This document shows, piece by piece, positions 1 through 8,536 of a stretch of DNA of 47,965 bases. Below the pieces are notes generated by a model. The model did not search any database and was not told where the DNA came from. It worked only from the letters and a program-made list of their open reading frames with translations. Position numbers and translations under genes: made by a program. This DNA is from JALHMQ01 sp037441125 (GTDB lineage Bacteria; Pseudomonadota; Gammaproteobacteria; Burkholderiales; Burkholderiaceae_F), in assembly GCA_037441125.1 (NCBI GenBank), contig JBBIST010000013.1, positions 1 through 47,965 of the forward strand. The letters are read 5' to 3'. Every line of letters starts with the position of its first letter. The first letter of the stretch is position 1.

Positions 1-1906
1 CGGCGACGGCCGCGACCGGAGCAACCTCCGGCTCGGCCGTCGCCGCCGGGCGCACAGCGCCGCGGCCTTCGTCCACGCGCAGCGCCAGGCCGCCGGGCCG
101 GGTCGGCGCGATGGCAAGCGGTGCGGCACCGGGCGCAAGCTCGGTGCCCGAGGTCATCAGCATCGTCTCCGCCGGCGGCGGCTGCAGGTTGCGCAGGATG
201 CGCGGCGTGATCAGCAGCACGATCTCGCTCTTCTCGCGCTGCAAGCCCAGGCTGCTGAACAGCCGCCCGATGCCGGGCAGATCGCCCAGGCCCGGCAGTC
301 GGCCGAGGTTCTCGCGCTCGCTCTCGTTGATCAGGCCGGCCAGCACCTGGGTCTCGCCGTCGCGCAGCCGCAGATGCGTCTGCGCGGTGCGCGTTCCCAG
401 CCGGAACGCGGTCGAGCCGTCAGGGCCGGTGACCCGCTCCAGCGTGGAGTTGACTTCGAGCAGGACGCGGATGCCCACCTCGTCGTCAAGATGGACGGTC
501 GGTTCGACCTCAAGCTTCAGGCCGACGTCGAGGTACGACACCGAGACGGCCACGCCCGCAGTCGGCACCGCGGTGGTGGTGAACACCGGCAGCTTCTCGC
601 CGATCAGCACGCGCGCCTTCTCGCGGTTCTTGACGCGGATGCGCGGGTTGGCGAGCAGATCGACGTTGGCATCCTGCGCCAGCAGATTCAGGCCCAGGGC
701 CGGGTTGGCGATCGTCGCCGTCAGCCGCGAGTCGTCGAGCGCGCGCAGGTCGATGCGACCCGGCGGCACGCTCGGCGACAGCGGCAGCGTCGCCTCCACC
801 GCCACTGAGGTCGGGAAATTGATGCCGATCTGCTGCATCCGCGAGCGGCTGATCTCGAGCACTTCGACCTCGAGCATCACCTCGGGCTCGGCCAGGTCGA
901 TCGACTCGATCAGCCGCTCGGCCAGGCGGATCGCCGCCGGTGTGTCGCGGATCGCGATCAGGTTCAGCTTCTCGTCGACGTGGATGTCGCGCGTCTTCGC
1001 CAGCCGGGACAGCATGGCCTGCGCCTGCTTGACGTCGGCGTTGGCCAGATAGAACGCGCGCACCGACAGTTCCTGATACTCGCGCGCCTTGGCCGGCGTG
1101 TTCGGATAGATCAGCAGCGAGTTGTCGTTGAGCACCTTGCGCTCGAGCGCGTTGGCGGCAAGCACGAGACGAATCACGTCCTCGACCGGGCTGTCGCGGA
1201 TCTGGATCGTGACGCGCGTGTCGGGCCGCACGTCGCGGTCGAACACGAAGTTGACTCCAGCCGTGCGCGCGATCACGTCGAACACGTTGCGCAGCGGCAT
1301 GTCGCGCACTTCGAGCGTGATCGGCTTGGCAAGCTCCAGTCGCAGCCGGCGCGGCTGCAGCTCGGCACTGAGCTGCTGTTCGCGCAGCCGCTGCAACAAG
1401 CGTCGCGAGGCGGTGTGCGACGAGTTCTCCAGCAGCACGCTGCGCAGAATGGTCTCGGCCTCGGCCACAAGGCCGCCGTCGGCCGCGCGCTGCGCTTCGG
1501 CCAGACGCGCCTCGTGTCGCGCGTCGCGCGCCAGCGTCTCGAGGCCAGCGCGCGCGCGCGGGTTGGCGGCATCGATCGCAAGCGCCTCGCGGAAGGCCTG
1601 CTCGGCGGCGGCGGTTTCGCGTGCAGCGCGCGCCGCGTCGCCGGTGGCGAGCAGCCGCGCCAGCGTCAGGTCGCGCTGGCGCGCCAATGCGGCCCGCAAC
1701 TGGAGATCGTCGGGCGCGCGCCTGGCACCCTGCTCGAGTTGTGCCAGCGCCTCGCGATCGCGGCCTTGCGCGGCCAGGTCGCGGCTGCGGTCGATCTCGG
1801 GCGCGGTGGCGCAGCCGGCAAGCGCGAGCAGCAGCGCGATGGCGAGCGCGCAGCGCCGGCAACTGGCGGCTGCGACTCGCGCCGGCGGGCTGGATGGAAG
1901 GCGCAT
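1..1906 (-). CDS. gspD: Secretin of a T2SS/type IV pilus-like system (GspD/MshL type), lipoprotein, C-terminus cut by window edge
   Basis: Outer-membrane secretin that would form the multimeric channel of the assembly machine encoded just upstream. About 635 residues are visible, and the frame stays open to the window edge. The N-terminus is a lipoprotein signal with lipobox L-A-G-C (Cys32), followed by a helical TPR-like stretch (about 40-170). An N0/STN-like domain follows near 185-260, containing EVRDMPLRNVFDVIARTAGV, then a secretin N-domain with NADVKQAQAMLSRLAKTRDI. The secretin core (about 375-610) carries YLDVGLKLEVEPTVHLDD near residue 457 and RLRDGETQVLAGLI near 515. The start at 1906 is chosen because it gives a clean lipoprotein signal; the gene begins 5 bp after the preceding stop. 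A low-complexity Ala/Pro tail reaches the edge. TPR plus lipobox resembles MSHA-type secretins more than classical GspD. Family call is confident; the exact subfamily is inference. Confidence 0.9.
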   Translation of the reverse strand, partial: MRLPSSPPARVAAASCRRCALAIALLLALAGCATAPEIDRSRDLAAQGRDREALAQLEQGARRAPDDLQLRAALARQRDLTLARLLATGDAARAARETAAAEQAFREALAIDAANPRARAGLETLARDARHEARLAEAQRAADGGLVAEAETILRSVLLENSSHTASRRLLQRLREQQLSAELQPRRLRLELAKPITLEVRDMPLRNVFDVIARTAGVNFVFDRDVRPDTRVTIQIRDSPVEDVIRLVLAANALERKVLNDNSLLIYPNTPAKAREYQELSVRAFYLANADVKQAQAMLSRLAKTRDIHVDEKLNLIAIRDTPAAIRLAERLIESIDLAEPEVMLEVEVLEISRSRMQQIGINFPTSVAVEATLPLSPSVPPGRIDLRALDDSRLTATIANPALGLNLLAQDANVDLLANPRIRVKNREKARVLIGEKLPVFTTTAVPTAGVAVSVSYLDVGLKLEVEPTVHLDDEVGIRVLLEVNSTLERVTGPDGSTAFRLGTRTAQTHLRLRDGETQVLAGLINESERENLGRLPGLGDLPGIGRLFSSLGLQREKSEIVLLITPRILRNLQPPPAETMLMTSGTELAPGAAPLAIAPTRPGGLALRVDEGRGAVRPAATAEPEVAPVAAVA

Positions 1907-1911
1907 CGGGA

Positions 1912-2439
1912 TCACCTGTCGATCGGCAGCGCCACCGGCAGGCCGGTCGGCTGGTGTCTGAAAGTCAGTGCCATGTCGTCGGCCGACTCGAGCACGAACT
2001 CGCCGTGCGTTGCGCCGACCGCCAGCACCAGGGTGCGCGTGCCCTCGTTGAGCAGGTAGGCAGCCTCGCCTCCGACCACGAGCCGGCCGCCGAAGGTCAG
2101 CGGCAGCGGCGGCGCAGTCGGCGGCGGCGGCGGCGGGGGTGGTGGAGCAGCAGGCGCAGGCGGCGCCGCGAACAGCGCCCCTGAGGCTCGGCCGGCCGGC
2201 GCCGACAGCGCTGACCGGTCGGGGAGCACGAGCGGTGCGGCGCCAGCCGCGTCCTCCGGTGCATACACGGCCGCTTGCGCGCTGCGATCGGCAAGCCGTA
2301 TCGGCGGCGCCGGCTGCGGTGCCCGCGCAGCCGACAGCTCGGCGCCGCCCGACTGCGCGCGCTGGCTCTGCCACTGCACCCAGGCGGTGAGGAAGAGCGT
2401 GGCGGCCAGTGCGACCGCGAGCAGTTGCCGGCGGGTCAT
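1912..2439 (-). CDS. PilP/GspC-like inner-membrane linker protein with proline-rich spacer
   Basis: A 175-residue protein with one N-terminal membrane anchor (about residues 5-22) and an Ala/Pro-rich linker including a run of nine prolines. It ends in a compact beta-rich domain (about 115-175) containing LTFGGRLVVGGEAAYLLNEG. This layout (anchor, Pro-rich linker, HR-like beta domain) is that of PilP and GspC, which connect inner-membrane platform proteins to the secretin. The start at 2439 overlaps the preceding stop (ATGA); a longer upstream frame only re-reads the neighbouring gene. Its position directly before the secretin matches PilP before PilQ. The proline run is encoded by a GGC/GGG-rich repeat on the plus strand and could be prone to sequencing or replication slippage. 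Role inferred from layout and position. Confidence 0.7.
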   Translation of the reverse strand: MTRRQLLAVALAATLFLTAWVQWQSQRAQSGGAELSAARAPQPAPPIRLADRSAQAAVYAPEDAAGAAPLVLPDRSALSAPAGRASGALFAAPPAPAAPPPPPPPPPTAPPLPLTFGGRLVVGGEAAYLLNEGTRTLVLAVGATHGEFVLESADDMALTFRHQPTGLPVALPIDR

Positions 2440-3020
2440 GGCGCGTTGCGCGTGTAGATGCTCAACTGCACGCGCGACTCGATCAGCGACGCGTCGTCGG
2501 CCGCACGCCGGACCGACAGATCGTCGATCGCCAGGAACGGGTGCTTCGCCAGCGCCAGTCGCAGCCAAGCCTGCAGTCGCGGGTACTCGCCGCGGATCGG
2601 CAGCGTCACCTGATGCCGCTGCGCCAGGCCGCCGATCTCGCGCGACAGCCGATAGTCGCCGCGCTCGATTTGCAGTCCGCGCTTGGCCGCCTGGTCGTGC
2701 AGGAACTCGATCACCTCCGGCAGCGCCGACGGCGCAGGAAGCCTAGCGACGAACTCGGCCGGACCTTCGGCCGCAGCGGCAGCCGGTCGCAGCCGCTGCC
2801 GCTGCTCGTCCAGCGCCGCCTGCGCCGCCTGCACACGTTCGCGCTCGAGCACCGGGCGCGTGTTCACCTCGGCGAAGAGCAGCAGCGCGCACGCCGCTAC
2901 TGCTGCCCCGATCCCCGACCAGCCGGCCACGCCGAGCCGCTGCGCGTGATACCGCAGCCGCAGCGCCAGCGGCACATGGGCAGCGCCGCTGCCGCCGGCA
3001 GGGGCAGGCGGCGGCATCAT
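2436..3020 (-). CDS. PilO/GspM-like inner-membrane assembly protein
   Basis: A 194-residue bitopic protein. It has a short cytoplasmic N-terminus starting MMPPPAPAGG, one transmembrane helix (about 35-52), a charged coiled-coil segment (about 55-90), then a ferredoxin-like periplasmic domain. The segment EVIEFLHDQAAKRGLQIERG is typical of PilO/GspM-like proteins. The start at 3020 is set by a four-base ATGA overlap with the preceding gene. In type IV pilus and T2SS machines PilO-type proteins pair with PilN-type proteins to form the inner-membrane alignment complex; the upstream gene is a good candidate partner. Sequence identity to named families is low, so the assignment rests on topology, length and gene order. 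Confidence 0.7.
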   Translation of the reverse strand: MMPPPAPAGGSGAAHVPLALRLRYHAQRLGVAGWSGIGAAVAACALLLFAEVNTRPVLERERVQAAQAALDEQRQRLRPAAAAAEGPAEFVARLPAPSALPEVIEFLHDQAAKRGLQIERGDYRLSREIGGLAQRHQVTLPIRGEYPRLQAWLRLALAKHPFLAIDDLSVRRAADDASLIESRVQLSIYTRNAP

Positions 3021-3640
3021 CGAACCTCCGTTGCCGCCAGCGGCACGGCACGGTCCCCGGCGGCATCGCGCCGCGCGGCGGTCGCGCCCGGCGGCGCGGC
3101 CAGTTCGGCCGACAGACGCGCCAACAGTCGGCGTCCCTCGGCTTGCCGCCACTCGAACGAGACCAGCCGTGCGTCGCGCACCTGCGCCACAGCGGCCAGC
3201 CGCTGCGTGTAGCCGAGCACGTCGCCCATCGACGCCGCTTCCAGTTCGAGGTTCAGTCGCTCGAAGCGCGCGTCGACCGCAAGCTGGGTCAGTCGCACCT
3301 GCCGGCCGGCGGTCCGGTCGAGCCCGTCGAGCAGCGGCAACCAGGGCCGATGCAATTGCTGCACGATGCGCTGCGCCTCCTGTGCCGCAGCCCGCGTCTG
3401 CGCCTGCTGCGCCGCCGGCAGCGCGGTGGCGCGCGGCGCGGTCTGCGCCTGATGGCGCTGCCGCTCGCCGGCCAGCCGCAACAGTTCCTGGCCCACCTCG
3501 AGGCGCTGCCGGTGCAGTCCATGGGCGTACCAGGCACTGGCAGCAAGCAGCGCCAGCCCGAGTCCGAGCAGCAGCAAGGTCCAGCGCGGCGCAGCCCCCG
3601 CCTGGGCGAAGTCGAGATCGAAGCGGCGCGCGCTCAGCAT
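3017..3640 (-). CDS. PilN/GspL-like inner-membrane assembly protein
   Basis: A 207-residue protein with a short cytoplasmic start (MLSARRFDLDFAQAG), one transmembrane helix (about 20-42), a Gln/Arg-rich coiled coil (about 45-95) and a small periplasmic domain (about 100-185). It contains VRLTQLAVDARFERLNLELE. The layout is that of PilN or the C-terminal half of GspL, partner of PilO/GspM. It overlaps the preceding gene by 7 bp and the next by 4 bp, so the set is probably translationally coupled. The C-terminal tail is Ala/Arg-rich and likely disordered. Assigned from topology and order in the pilM-N-O-P-secretin series. Confidence 0.7.
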   Translation of the reverse strand: MLSARRFDLDFAQAGAAPRWTLLLLGLGLALLAASAWYAHGLHRQRLEVGQELLRLAGERQRHQAQTAPRATALPAAQQAQTRAAAQEAQRIVQQLHRPWLPLLDGLDRTAGRQVRLTQLAVDARFERLNLELEAASMGDVLGYTQRLAAVAQVRDARLVSFEWRQAEGRRLLARLSAELAAPPGATAARRDAAGDRAVPLAATEVR

Positions 3641-4332
3641 GGCGACAGTTCCGCCGGCAGACCGGCACTGCGCAAAGCCGCAGCGGCCGCGGTGGCGTCG
3701 CCGACCTGCCGCGCGGCGACCCAGATCGGCGCCCCTTCGAGCGCCGCCCCGGCGCGCTCGGCGGCAACCGTGGCGGCGATCGCCTGCGCATCGGCCGCAG
3801 CGCCGGCGCGATCGATACGCCGGCGGCGCAGGCCGACCAGCACGCCGTCGCGCAAAGTGGCCACGGTCGCGAAGATCCGGTTAAGTTCGACCAGCACGCC
3901 GCTCGCCAGCCGGCGCTTCGCGACCAGCTCCGACAGTCGATCGGTCAGTTCCAGTCGCACCTGCGCGGGCCGCGGCCGGACCACGGCTTGTGCGTGCGGC
4001 GCCGGCACGACGCCGAGCGCTTCGAGCAGGGCCGTCGGCAGCGCCGCCGCCAGCCGCGGATGCGGCGGCGGCTCGTCGATCACGCGCACGGTCCACGGCT
4101 GCGTCGGTGTCCCGTGCAGTTGCTCGAGCCGGCTGGCGGCGTAGGTCTGCCAGTGCGACGGCCGCAGCAGCGCCGGCGACCAGGGCAGCAGCGCCAGGCG
4201 CGCGTGGTCGGTCGCCAGCAGCACGTGCAGCGGCCGAGCCGCGGCAGCGGCCGGCTCCGGCAGCGTCGCATCGGCGGCCAGGTACACGCACGCCGCGGCG
4301 CGCGATCGCGACCGGCGCAGCGCCGCGATCAC
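3634..4332 (-). CDS. PilM/GspL-like cytoplasmic assembly protein (weak assignment)
   Basis: A 232-residue protein without a signal peptide or membrane helix. GTG is taken as the start at 4332 because it overlaps the gspE stop in a GTGA junction; the longer frame upstream only shadows gspE. The order ATPase, this gene, PilN-like, PilO-like, PilP-like, secretin is the pilM-N-O-P-Q order, so it occupies the PilM slot. PilM and the cytoplasmic part of GspL are actin-like folds linking the ATPase to the inner-membrane proteins. It is shorter than full PilM (about 350 residues) and no ATP-binding motif is obvious, so it may be a reduced version. Function is inference from position. Confidence 0.55.
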   Translation of the reverse strand: MIAALRRSRSRAAACVYLAADATLPEPAAAAARPLHVLLATDHARLALLPWSPALLRPSHWQTYAASRLEQLHGTPTQPWTVRVIDEPPPHPRLAAALPTALLEALGVVPAPHAQAVVRPRPAQVRLELTDRLSELVAKRRLASGVLVELNRIFATVATLRDGVLVGLRRRRIDRAGAAADAQAIAATVAAERAGAALEGAPIWVAARQVGDATAAAAALRSAGLPAELSPC

Positions 4333-6050
4333 CGCAGCCCCTCGCCGGCAACCGGTGTCGCGACTTCGGCATCGGCAAAGGTCACGCGATCGAGCTCGTC
4401 GAGCGTCGTCAGCCCGCCGGCAACGAGCTCCAGCCCGACCTGCCGGATCGAGCGCATGCCGCGCTCGCGCGCCGCCAGCTTGGCTGCCGCCACCGAAGTG
4501 CGGCTGAACAGCGCATCGCGCATCGCGTCGTCGAAGCGCAGCACCTCGGCGATCGCGCGCCGGCCGCGATAGCCGGTGCCGCGGCAATGGCCGCAACCGA
4601 CGCCGCGCTTGAGCTGGCTGCCGGCCAGGATCCGGCGCTCGCTCGCCGGCCGCGGCGACAGGTCGCAGGGGTCGGGCGCCGCGCAATGACTGCAGTTGAC
4701 GCGCACCAGGCGCTGCGCGACCACGCCGTTGACGGCGCTGACCAGGCTGAAGGGATCGACGCCGATGTGCAGCAGCCGGCCGATCACGTCGAAGACGCTG
4801 TTCGCGTGCACGGTGGTGAACACCAGGTGGCCGGTGAGCGCCGCCTGCACGGCGATCTGCGCGGTCTCGGCGTCGCGCACCTCGCCGACCATGATCTTGT
4901 CCGGATCGTGGCGCAGGATCGAGCGCAGCCCGCGCGAAAAGCTAAGGCCGCGGCGGTCGTTGACCGGCACCTGGGTGACGCCGGCGAGCTGGTACTCGAT
5001 CGGATCCTCGATCGTGACGATCTTGTCGCGGCCGTTGTTGACCTCCGACAGCGCCGCGTACAGGGTGGTCGTCTTGCCGCTGCCGGTGGGACCGGTGACC
5101 AGCATCAGCCCGAACGGCAGGCGCGCCAGCGCGCGCAGCTCGTCGATCGTTCGCGCATCGAAGCCGAGCGTCTCGAAGCGCAGCCCGCGCACCTGGTCGA
5201 CCAGGCGCTTCTTGTCGAGGATGCGCAGCACCACGTCCTCGCCGTGCGCCGCCGGCAGGATCGACACCCGCAGGTCGATCTCGCGCCGCTCGACGCGCAC
5301 CTGGAAGCGGCCGTCCTGCGGCACCCGGCGCTCGGCGATGTCGAGTTCGGCCAGCACCTTGATGCGCGACACCACCTGCTCGGCCTGCGCCGGGTCGTCG
5401 ATGCGGCTGACGGCGTCGAGCACGCCGTCGAGCCGGTACTTGATCGACGCTCCGCGCGCATCGCTTTCGAGGTGAATGTCGCTCGCCTCCGCGCGCAACG
5501 CGTCGTAGAGCATCGAGTTCACCAGCCGCACGACCGGGCTGGCATCGGCGGCGATGCGCGCGATCGACAGCTCGTCGGCCGGCTCGTCGGCGGCGCGTCC
5601 TGCCGCCGGCGCCGCCAGCGCGTCGATCGCGCGCAGCCCGGCCTCGTGGCGCTTGAGCAGCGCCGCGATCTCCTCGGTTGCGGCCAGCGCCAGTTGCAGC
5701 GGCCGGCCGATGCGATGCTCGGCCCACTCCAGCCGGTCGGCATCGAAGGGATCGTCGAGCGCCAGAACCAACGCGCCGGCATCGCCGTGCAGCGCCACCA
5801 GCTTCTGGCGGCTGGCGTCGGGAAACGACAGTGCTTCGAAGTCGGGCGCCATCCGCTGCAGCTCGACACCGGCCAGCAGCGGCAGGCGCAGCGCAGCGGC
5901 CGCGGCGGCCAGCGCCTCGTCCTCGCTTGCGCCGAGCGCTTCGGCCGCCGCCTGCGCAAAGCTGGCGCCGCCGGCGCGCGCGCGCGCCGCCGCCGCCGCC
6001 AGCCGCAGCGGCAGATCGAGGGCGGAGTCGGCAAGCGCCGGCGCGTTCAC
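4329..6050 (-). CDS. gspE: T2SS/type IV pilus assembly ATPase GspE
   Basis: Cytoplasmic hexameric ATPase that powers pseudopilus assembly; 573 residues, normal for GspE/PilB. An N-terminal GspE-N-like domain (about 30-110) is followed by the core. Seen directly: Walker A GPTGSGKTTT at 320-329, the acidic segment TIEDPIEYQ near 347-355, Walker B IMVGEVRDAE at 386-395, and a His-box region ending FTTVHANS near 411-418. A tetracysteine zinc site C453/C456 and C486/C489 is typical of GspE. The GTG start at 6050 overlaps the gspF stop as GTGA; the frame extends further upstream only as a shadow of gspF. It is preceded by the platform protein gene and followed by the PilM-like gene. Confidence 0.95.
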   Translation of the reverse strand: MNAPALADSALDLPLRLAAAAARARAGGASFAQAAAEALGASEDEALAAAAAALRLPLLAGVELQRMAPDFEALSFPDASRQKLVALHGDAGALVLALDDPFDADRLEWAEHRIGRPLQLALAATEEIAALLKRHEAGLRAIDALAAPAAGRAADEPADELSIARIAADASPVVRLVNSMLYDALRAEASDIHLESDARGASIKYRLDGVLDAVSRIDDPAQAEQVVSRIKVLAELDIAERRVPQDGRFQVRVERREIDLRVSILPAAHGEDVVLRILDKKRLVDQVRGLRFETLGFDARTIDELRALARLPFGLMLVTGPTGSGKTTTLYAALSEVNNGRDKIVTIEDPIEYQLAGVTQVPVNDRRGLSFSRGLRSILRHDPDKIMVGEVRDAETAQIAVQAALTGHLVFTTVHANSVFDVIGRLLHIGVDPFSLVSAVNGVVAQRLVRVNCSHCAAPDPCDLSPRPASERRILAGSQLKRGVGCGHCRGTGYRGRRAIAEVLRFDDAMRDALFSRTSVAAAKLAARERGMRSIRQVGLELVAGGLTTLDELDRVTFADAEVATPVAGEGLR

Positions 6051-7249
6051 TGCACCGCCTCCGACAACTGGAAGATCGGCAGGTACATGAGCACCACGAC
6101 GACGCCGATCACCAGACCCATCAACAGCATCAGCGCCGGGCCGATGACGCGGCCGAACCAGTCGGCGGCACGAACCAGCTCGGCCTCGTGAAAGTCGGCC
6201 GCGCGTTCGATCATCTCGCCCAGCCGCCCGCTGCGCTCGCCGGCGCGGAAGAAGCGATCCGCCACCGGCGTCGCCAGGCCGGTCGCGGCCATGCTGTCGG
6301 AGAAGCCGCGGCCCTCGCTCACCGCCTGCCGGCAGTCGATCAGACGCTGTGCCAGAGCCGCAGACAGCAGCGGCTGCACCATCGCCAACGCCGCCGGAAG
6401 CGGGATGCCGCCCTGAACCAGCAGCGCCAACGTGCGATAGAGCTGCGCGCAGGACGCGATCAGCATCAGCCGGCCGGCGCGCGGCCATAGCGCCGCGGCG
6501 CGCAGCGCGCGCGCGCGCAGCGACGGCGAGCGCAGCGCCAGCACGATGCCTGCCACCAGCGCCGCCGCCGCCGCGGCGCTCGCCAGCGGCTGGCCGCCGA
6601 CGAGCTCGCCCAGCGCCACGATCAGGCGCGAGCCCAGCGGCACGCGGTCGCCGAGGTCGGCATACACCTGGGCGAAACGCGGCACCACGTAGCCGACCAG
6701 GAACAGCAGCACGAGCAGGCTAGCGGCGAGCAGGATCGCCGGGTAGGTGGCGGCGGCGATCAGCTTGGCGCGCACTTCGCCCACCAGTTGCCGGTAGCGC
6801 AGGAAGCGCCGCAGCGCCGGGCCGTAGTCGCTGGTCTGCTCGCTCGCCTGCATCGAGGCGATCAACACCTGCGGGAACACCTGCGGCCGCCGCGCCATCG
6901 CCGCCGACAGCGCCAGCCCTTCCTGCAGCGCGCCGTGCAGTTGCTCGATCACCGCCTGCGCCGCGGCCGCACCGTCCTGCCGGCGCGCCTTCTCGGCCAG
7001 AGTCTGCAGCGCCTCGCCGACCGCGATGCCGCCGTCGATCAGGGCCAGCAGCTCCTGGCAGAACAGTTCGAGGTCGAAGCGTTCGCGCGCCGCGACCCAG
7101 CCGCCGCGCGCGGCGCGCAGCGGACGAACGTCGATCACCGTGATGCCGCGCGCGGCCGCGACCGCGCGCGCGCCGGCCGCATCGACGGCCTCGACGGTAA
7201 TCGAAAGCGCGGACACGTCGCGCCCGAGCCCGGTGACGACGAAGGCCAT
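6047..7249 (-). CDS. gspF: T2SS inner-membrane platform protein GspF
   Basis: Polytopic inner-membrane protein around which pseudopilin subunits are thought to be assembled; 400 residues, the usual length. It has two GspF repeats: the first cytoplasmic domain with FCQELLALIDGGIAVGEALQ (about 64-83), then a transmembrane stretch near 170-190. The second repeat carries LYRTLALLVQGGIPLPAAL near 270-288 and GERSGRLGEMIERAADFHE near 330-350. A last hydrophobic helix ends the protein (VIGVVVVLMYLPIFQLSEAV). It follows the fusion gene by 18 bp and overlaps gspE by 4 bp. It would act with the GspE ATPase and the pseudopilin encoded by its two neighbours. Confidence 0.95.
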   Translation of the reverse strand: MAFVVTGLGRDVSALSITVEAVDAAGARAVAAARGITVIDVRPLRAARGGWVAARERFDLELFCQELLALIDGGIAVGEALQTLAEKARRQDGAAAAQAVIEQLHGALQEGLALSAAMARRPQVFPQVLIASMQASEQTSDYGPALRRFLRYRQLVGEVRAKLIAAATYPAILLAASLLVLLFLVGYVVPRFAQVYADLGDRVPLGSRLIVALGELVGGQPLASAAAAAALVAGIVLALRSPSLRARALRAAALWPRAGRLMLIASCAQLYRTLALLVQGGIPLPAALAMVQPLLSAALAQRLIDCRQAVSEGRGFSDSMAATGLATPVADRFFRAGERSGRLGEMIERAADFHEAELVRAADWFGRVIGPALMLLMGLVIGVVVVLMYLPIFQLSEAVQ

Positions 7250-7267
7250 GACGGCGCTCGATTCCGC

Positions 7268-8527
7268 TCAGCGCAATGCCGGTGTGCCGGCGGCCGCCTG
7301 CGCGCCGTCCTTGCCGGCGCTGAACAGTTCGAAGCTGCCGCTCGCGCTCGGGTAGCGGTACACGTATGGGCGACCCCAGGGGTCGAGCGGCACGCCCTTG
7401 CGCAGGTACGGCCCGGCCCAGCGGGGTTCGTCGCCCGGCCGCACCACCAGCGCCGCCAGTCCTTCCTCGGTTCTCGGGTAGCGGCCGACGTCGAGCCGGA
7501 ACTGGTCGAGCGCCTTCTCGAACGCATCGATCTGCGCCACCGCCACCTTCTGCTCGGACTTGCCGATCTGGCCGAAGAAGTGCGGCGCCACGAAGCCTGC
7601 GAGCAGACCAATGATCACCAGCACCACCAGCAGCTCGAGCAGCGTGAAGCCGGCGCTGCGTCCGGCGGCCGCGCGCGATGTCTCAACACGCGGCCGGCCT
7701 TCGCCCGCCGTCTCGCCGTCGCCGCCATAGGAGGGTCCGAGCAGGCGCAGTGAGATCGCCTTGGACACCGCCTGCGCGCGATTGGTCGCCTGCAGCTTGC
7801 GCAGGATCTTCTGCACGTGATTCTTCACCGTCAGCGGACTGATGTTCAGGATCATGCCGATCTCCTGGTTGCTCTTGCCCTCGCGCACCCACTTGAGGAT
7901 CTCGATCTCGCGATCGGTGATCACCTGATCGCCGGCGTCGACGCCCGCTTGTTCACCACCGGCAGGGCGATCGCGCGCAAGCGAGCGGCAATAGGCGTTG
8001 AACACGTGCGGCACCAGCATCTCGATCAGCGGCGGCAAGTGCGCCGACGATGCGGTCAGGCCGACGAAGCCGAGGAAGCAGTGCGCGCCGACGCCCATCT
8101 GCGCGCTCGGAATGCCGTGCACGACCGCCTCGCCGAGGCCGAGGCGGTCCAGCTCCTCGGCCAGCCGCACGCGTGCGCCGGCGCCGCCGTGCGGCCCTAT
8201 GAACAGCGGTTCGGCGCCCTGCGCCAGCCATACCTCCAGCATCTCGGCCGCCAGGCCATTGCGCGGATGGCAGACGCGCGCGAGCACGTTGGGGTGAATC
8301 GGCACGTTGTAGAAATAGTCGAAGAACATGCGCCCGCCGCTGTTGCGCGGCAGTCCGCACAGCAGCATGCCGTGGCCGACGATCTCCTGCAGCGGTCCTT
8401 GCGTCCAGGCGAAGAACTCCACCCGCCGTCGAACGCGCATCCCCTCGCCCAGCGCCGACAGCAACCTAGCCGCGCTCGGCGGCGCCGAGTCGCCGCGTGC
8501 GGCTGCCTCGATCAGCGTGCCGTCCAT
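7268..8527 (-). CDS. EpsA-like LuxR-family regulator fused in frame to a GspG major pseudopilin
   Basis: One uninterrupted 419-codon frame holds two complete proteins. Residues 1-262 match the EPS/PEP-CTERM-associated regulator EpsA: a sensory-type N-terminal region (RVRRRVEFFAWTQGPLQEIV at 31-50) and a LuxR/GerE helix-turn-helix near 201-262 (LTVKNHVQKILRKLQATNRA). After a 30-residue Gly/Arg linker comes a GspG-type pseudopilin with a prepilin peptidase site, G293 before F294 and Glu at +5 (GFTLLELLVVLVIIGLL). The GspG fold follows, ending in LDPWGRPYVYRYPS. The start at 8527 lies 9 bp after the transferase stop, with no clear Shine-Dalgarno. The only in-frame ATG/GTG/TTG internal start close before the pseudopilin is GTG at 7768 (V254), with a poor ribosome site. 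The last loop (LFSAGKDG) is shorter than the usual GspG calcium site. A true fusion, internal initiation or a lost stop are all possible. Confidence 0.85.
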   Translation of the reverse strand: MDGTLIEAAARGDSAPPSAARLLSALGEGMRVRRRVEFFAWTQGPLQEIVGHGMLLCGLPRNSGGRMFFDYFYNVPIHPNVLARVCHPRNGLAAEMLEVWLAQGAEPLFIGPHGGAGARVRLAEELDRLGLGEAVVHGIPSAQMGVGAHCFLGFVGLTASSAHLPPLIEMLVPHVFNAYCRSLARDRPAGGEQAGVDAGDQVITDREIEILKWVREGKSNQEIGMILNISPLTVKNHVQKILRKLQATNRAQAVSKAISLRLLGPSYGGDGETAGEGRPRVETSRAAAGRSAGFTLLELLVVLVIIGLLAGFVAPHFFGQIGKSEQKVAVAQIDAFEKALDQFRLDVGRYPRTEEGLAALVVRPGDEPRWAGPYLRKGVPLDPWGRPYVYRYPSASGSFELFSAGKDGAQAAAGTPALR

Positions 8528-8536
8528 GGCGCCGGC

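Noticed and set aside
2125..2150. GGC/GGG repeat in the PilP-like gene as a possible phase-variation tract
   Set aside because: It encodes a plausible proline linker in frame and is not a long perfect repeat; kept only as a note in the gene entry.
4000..6190. A 733-codon plus-strand open frame opposite gspE
   Set aside because: Shadow of gspE, which has all ATPase motifs; the plus-strand product is Arg/Ala-rich without domains.
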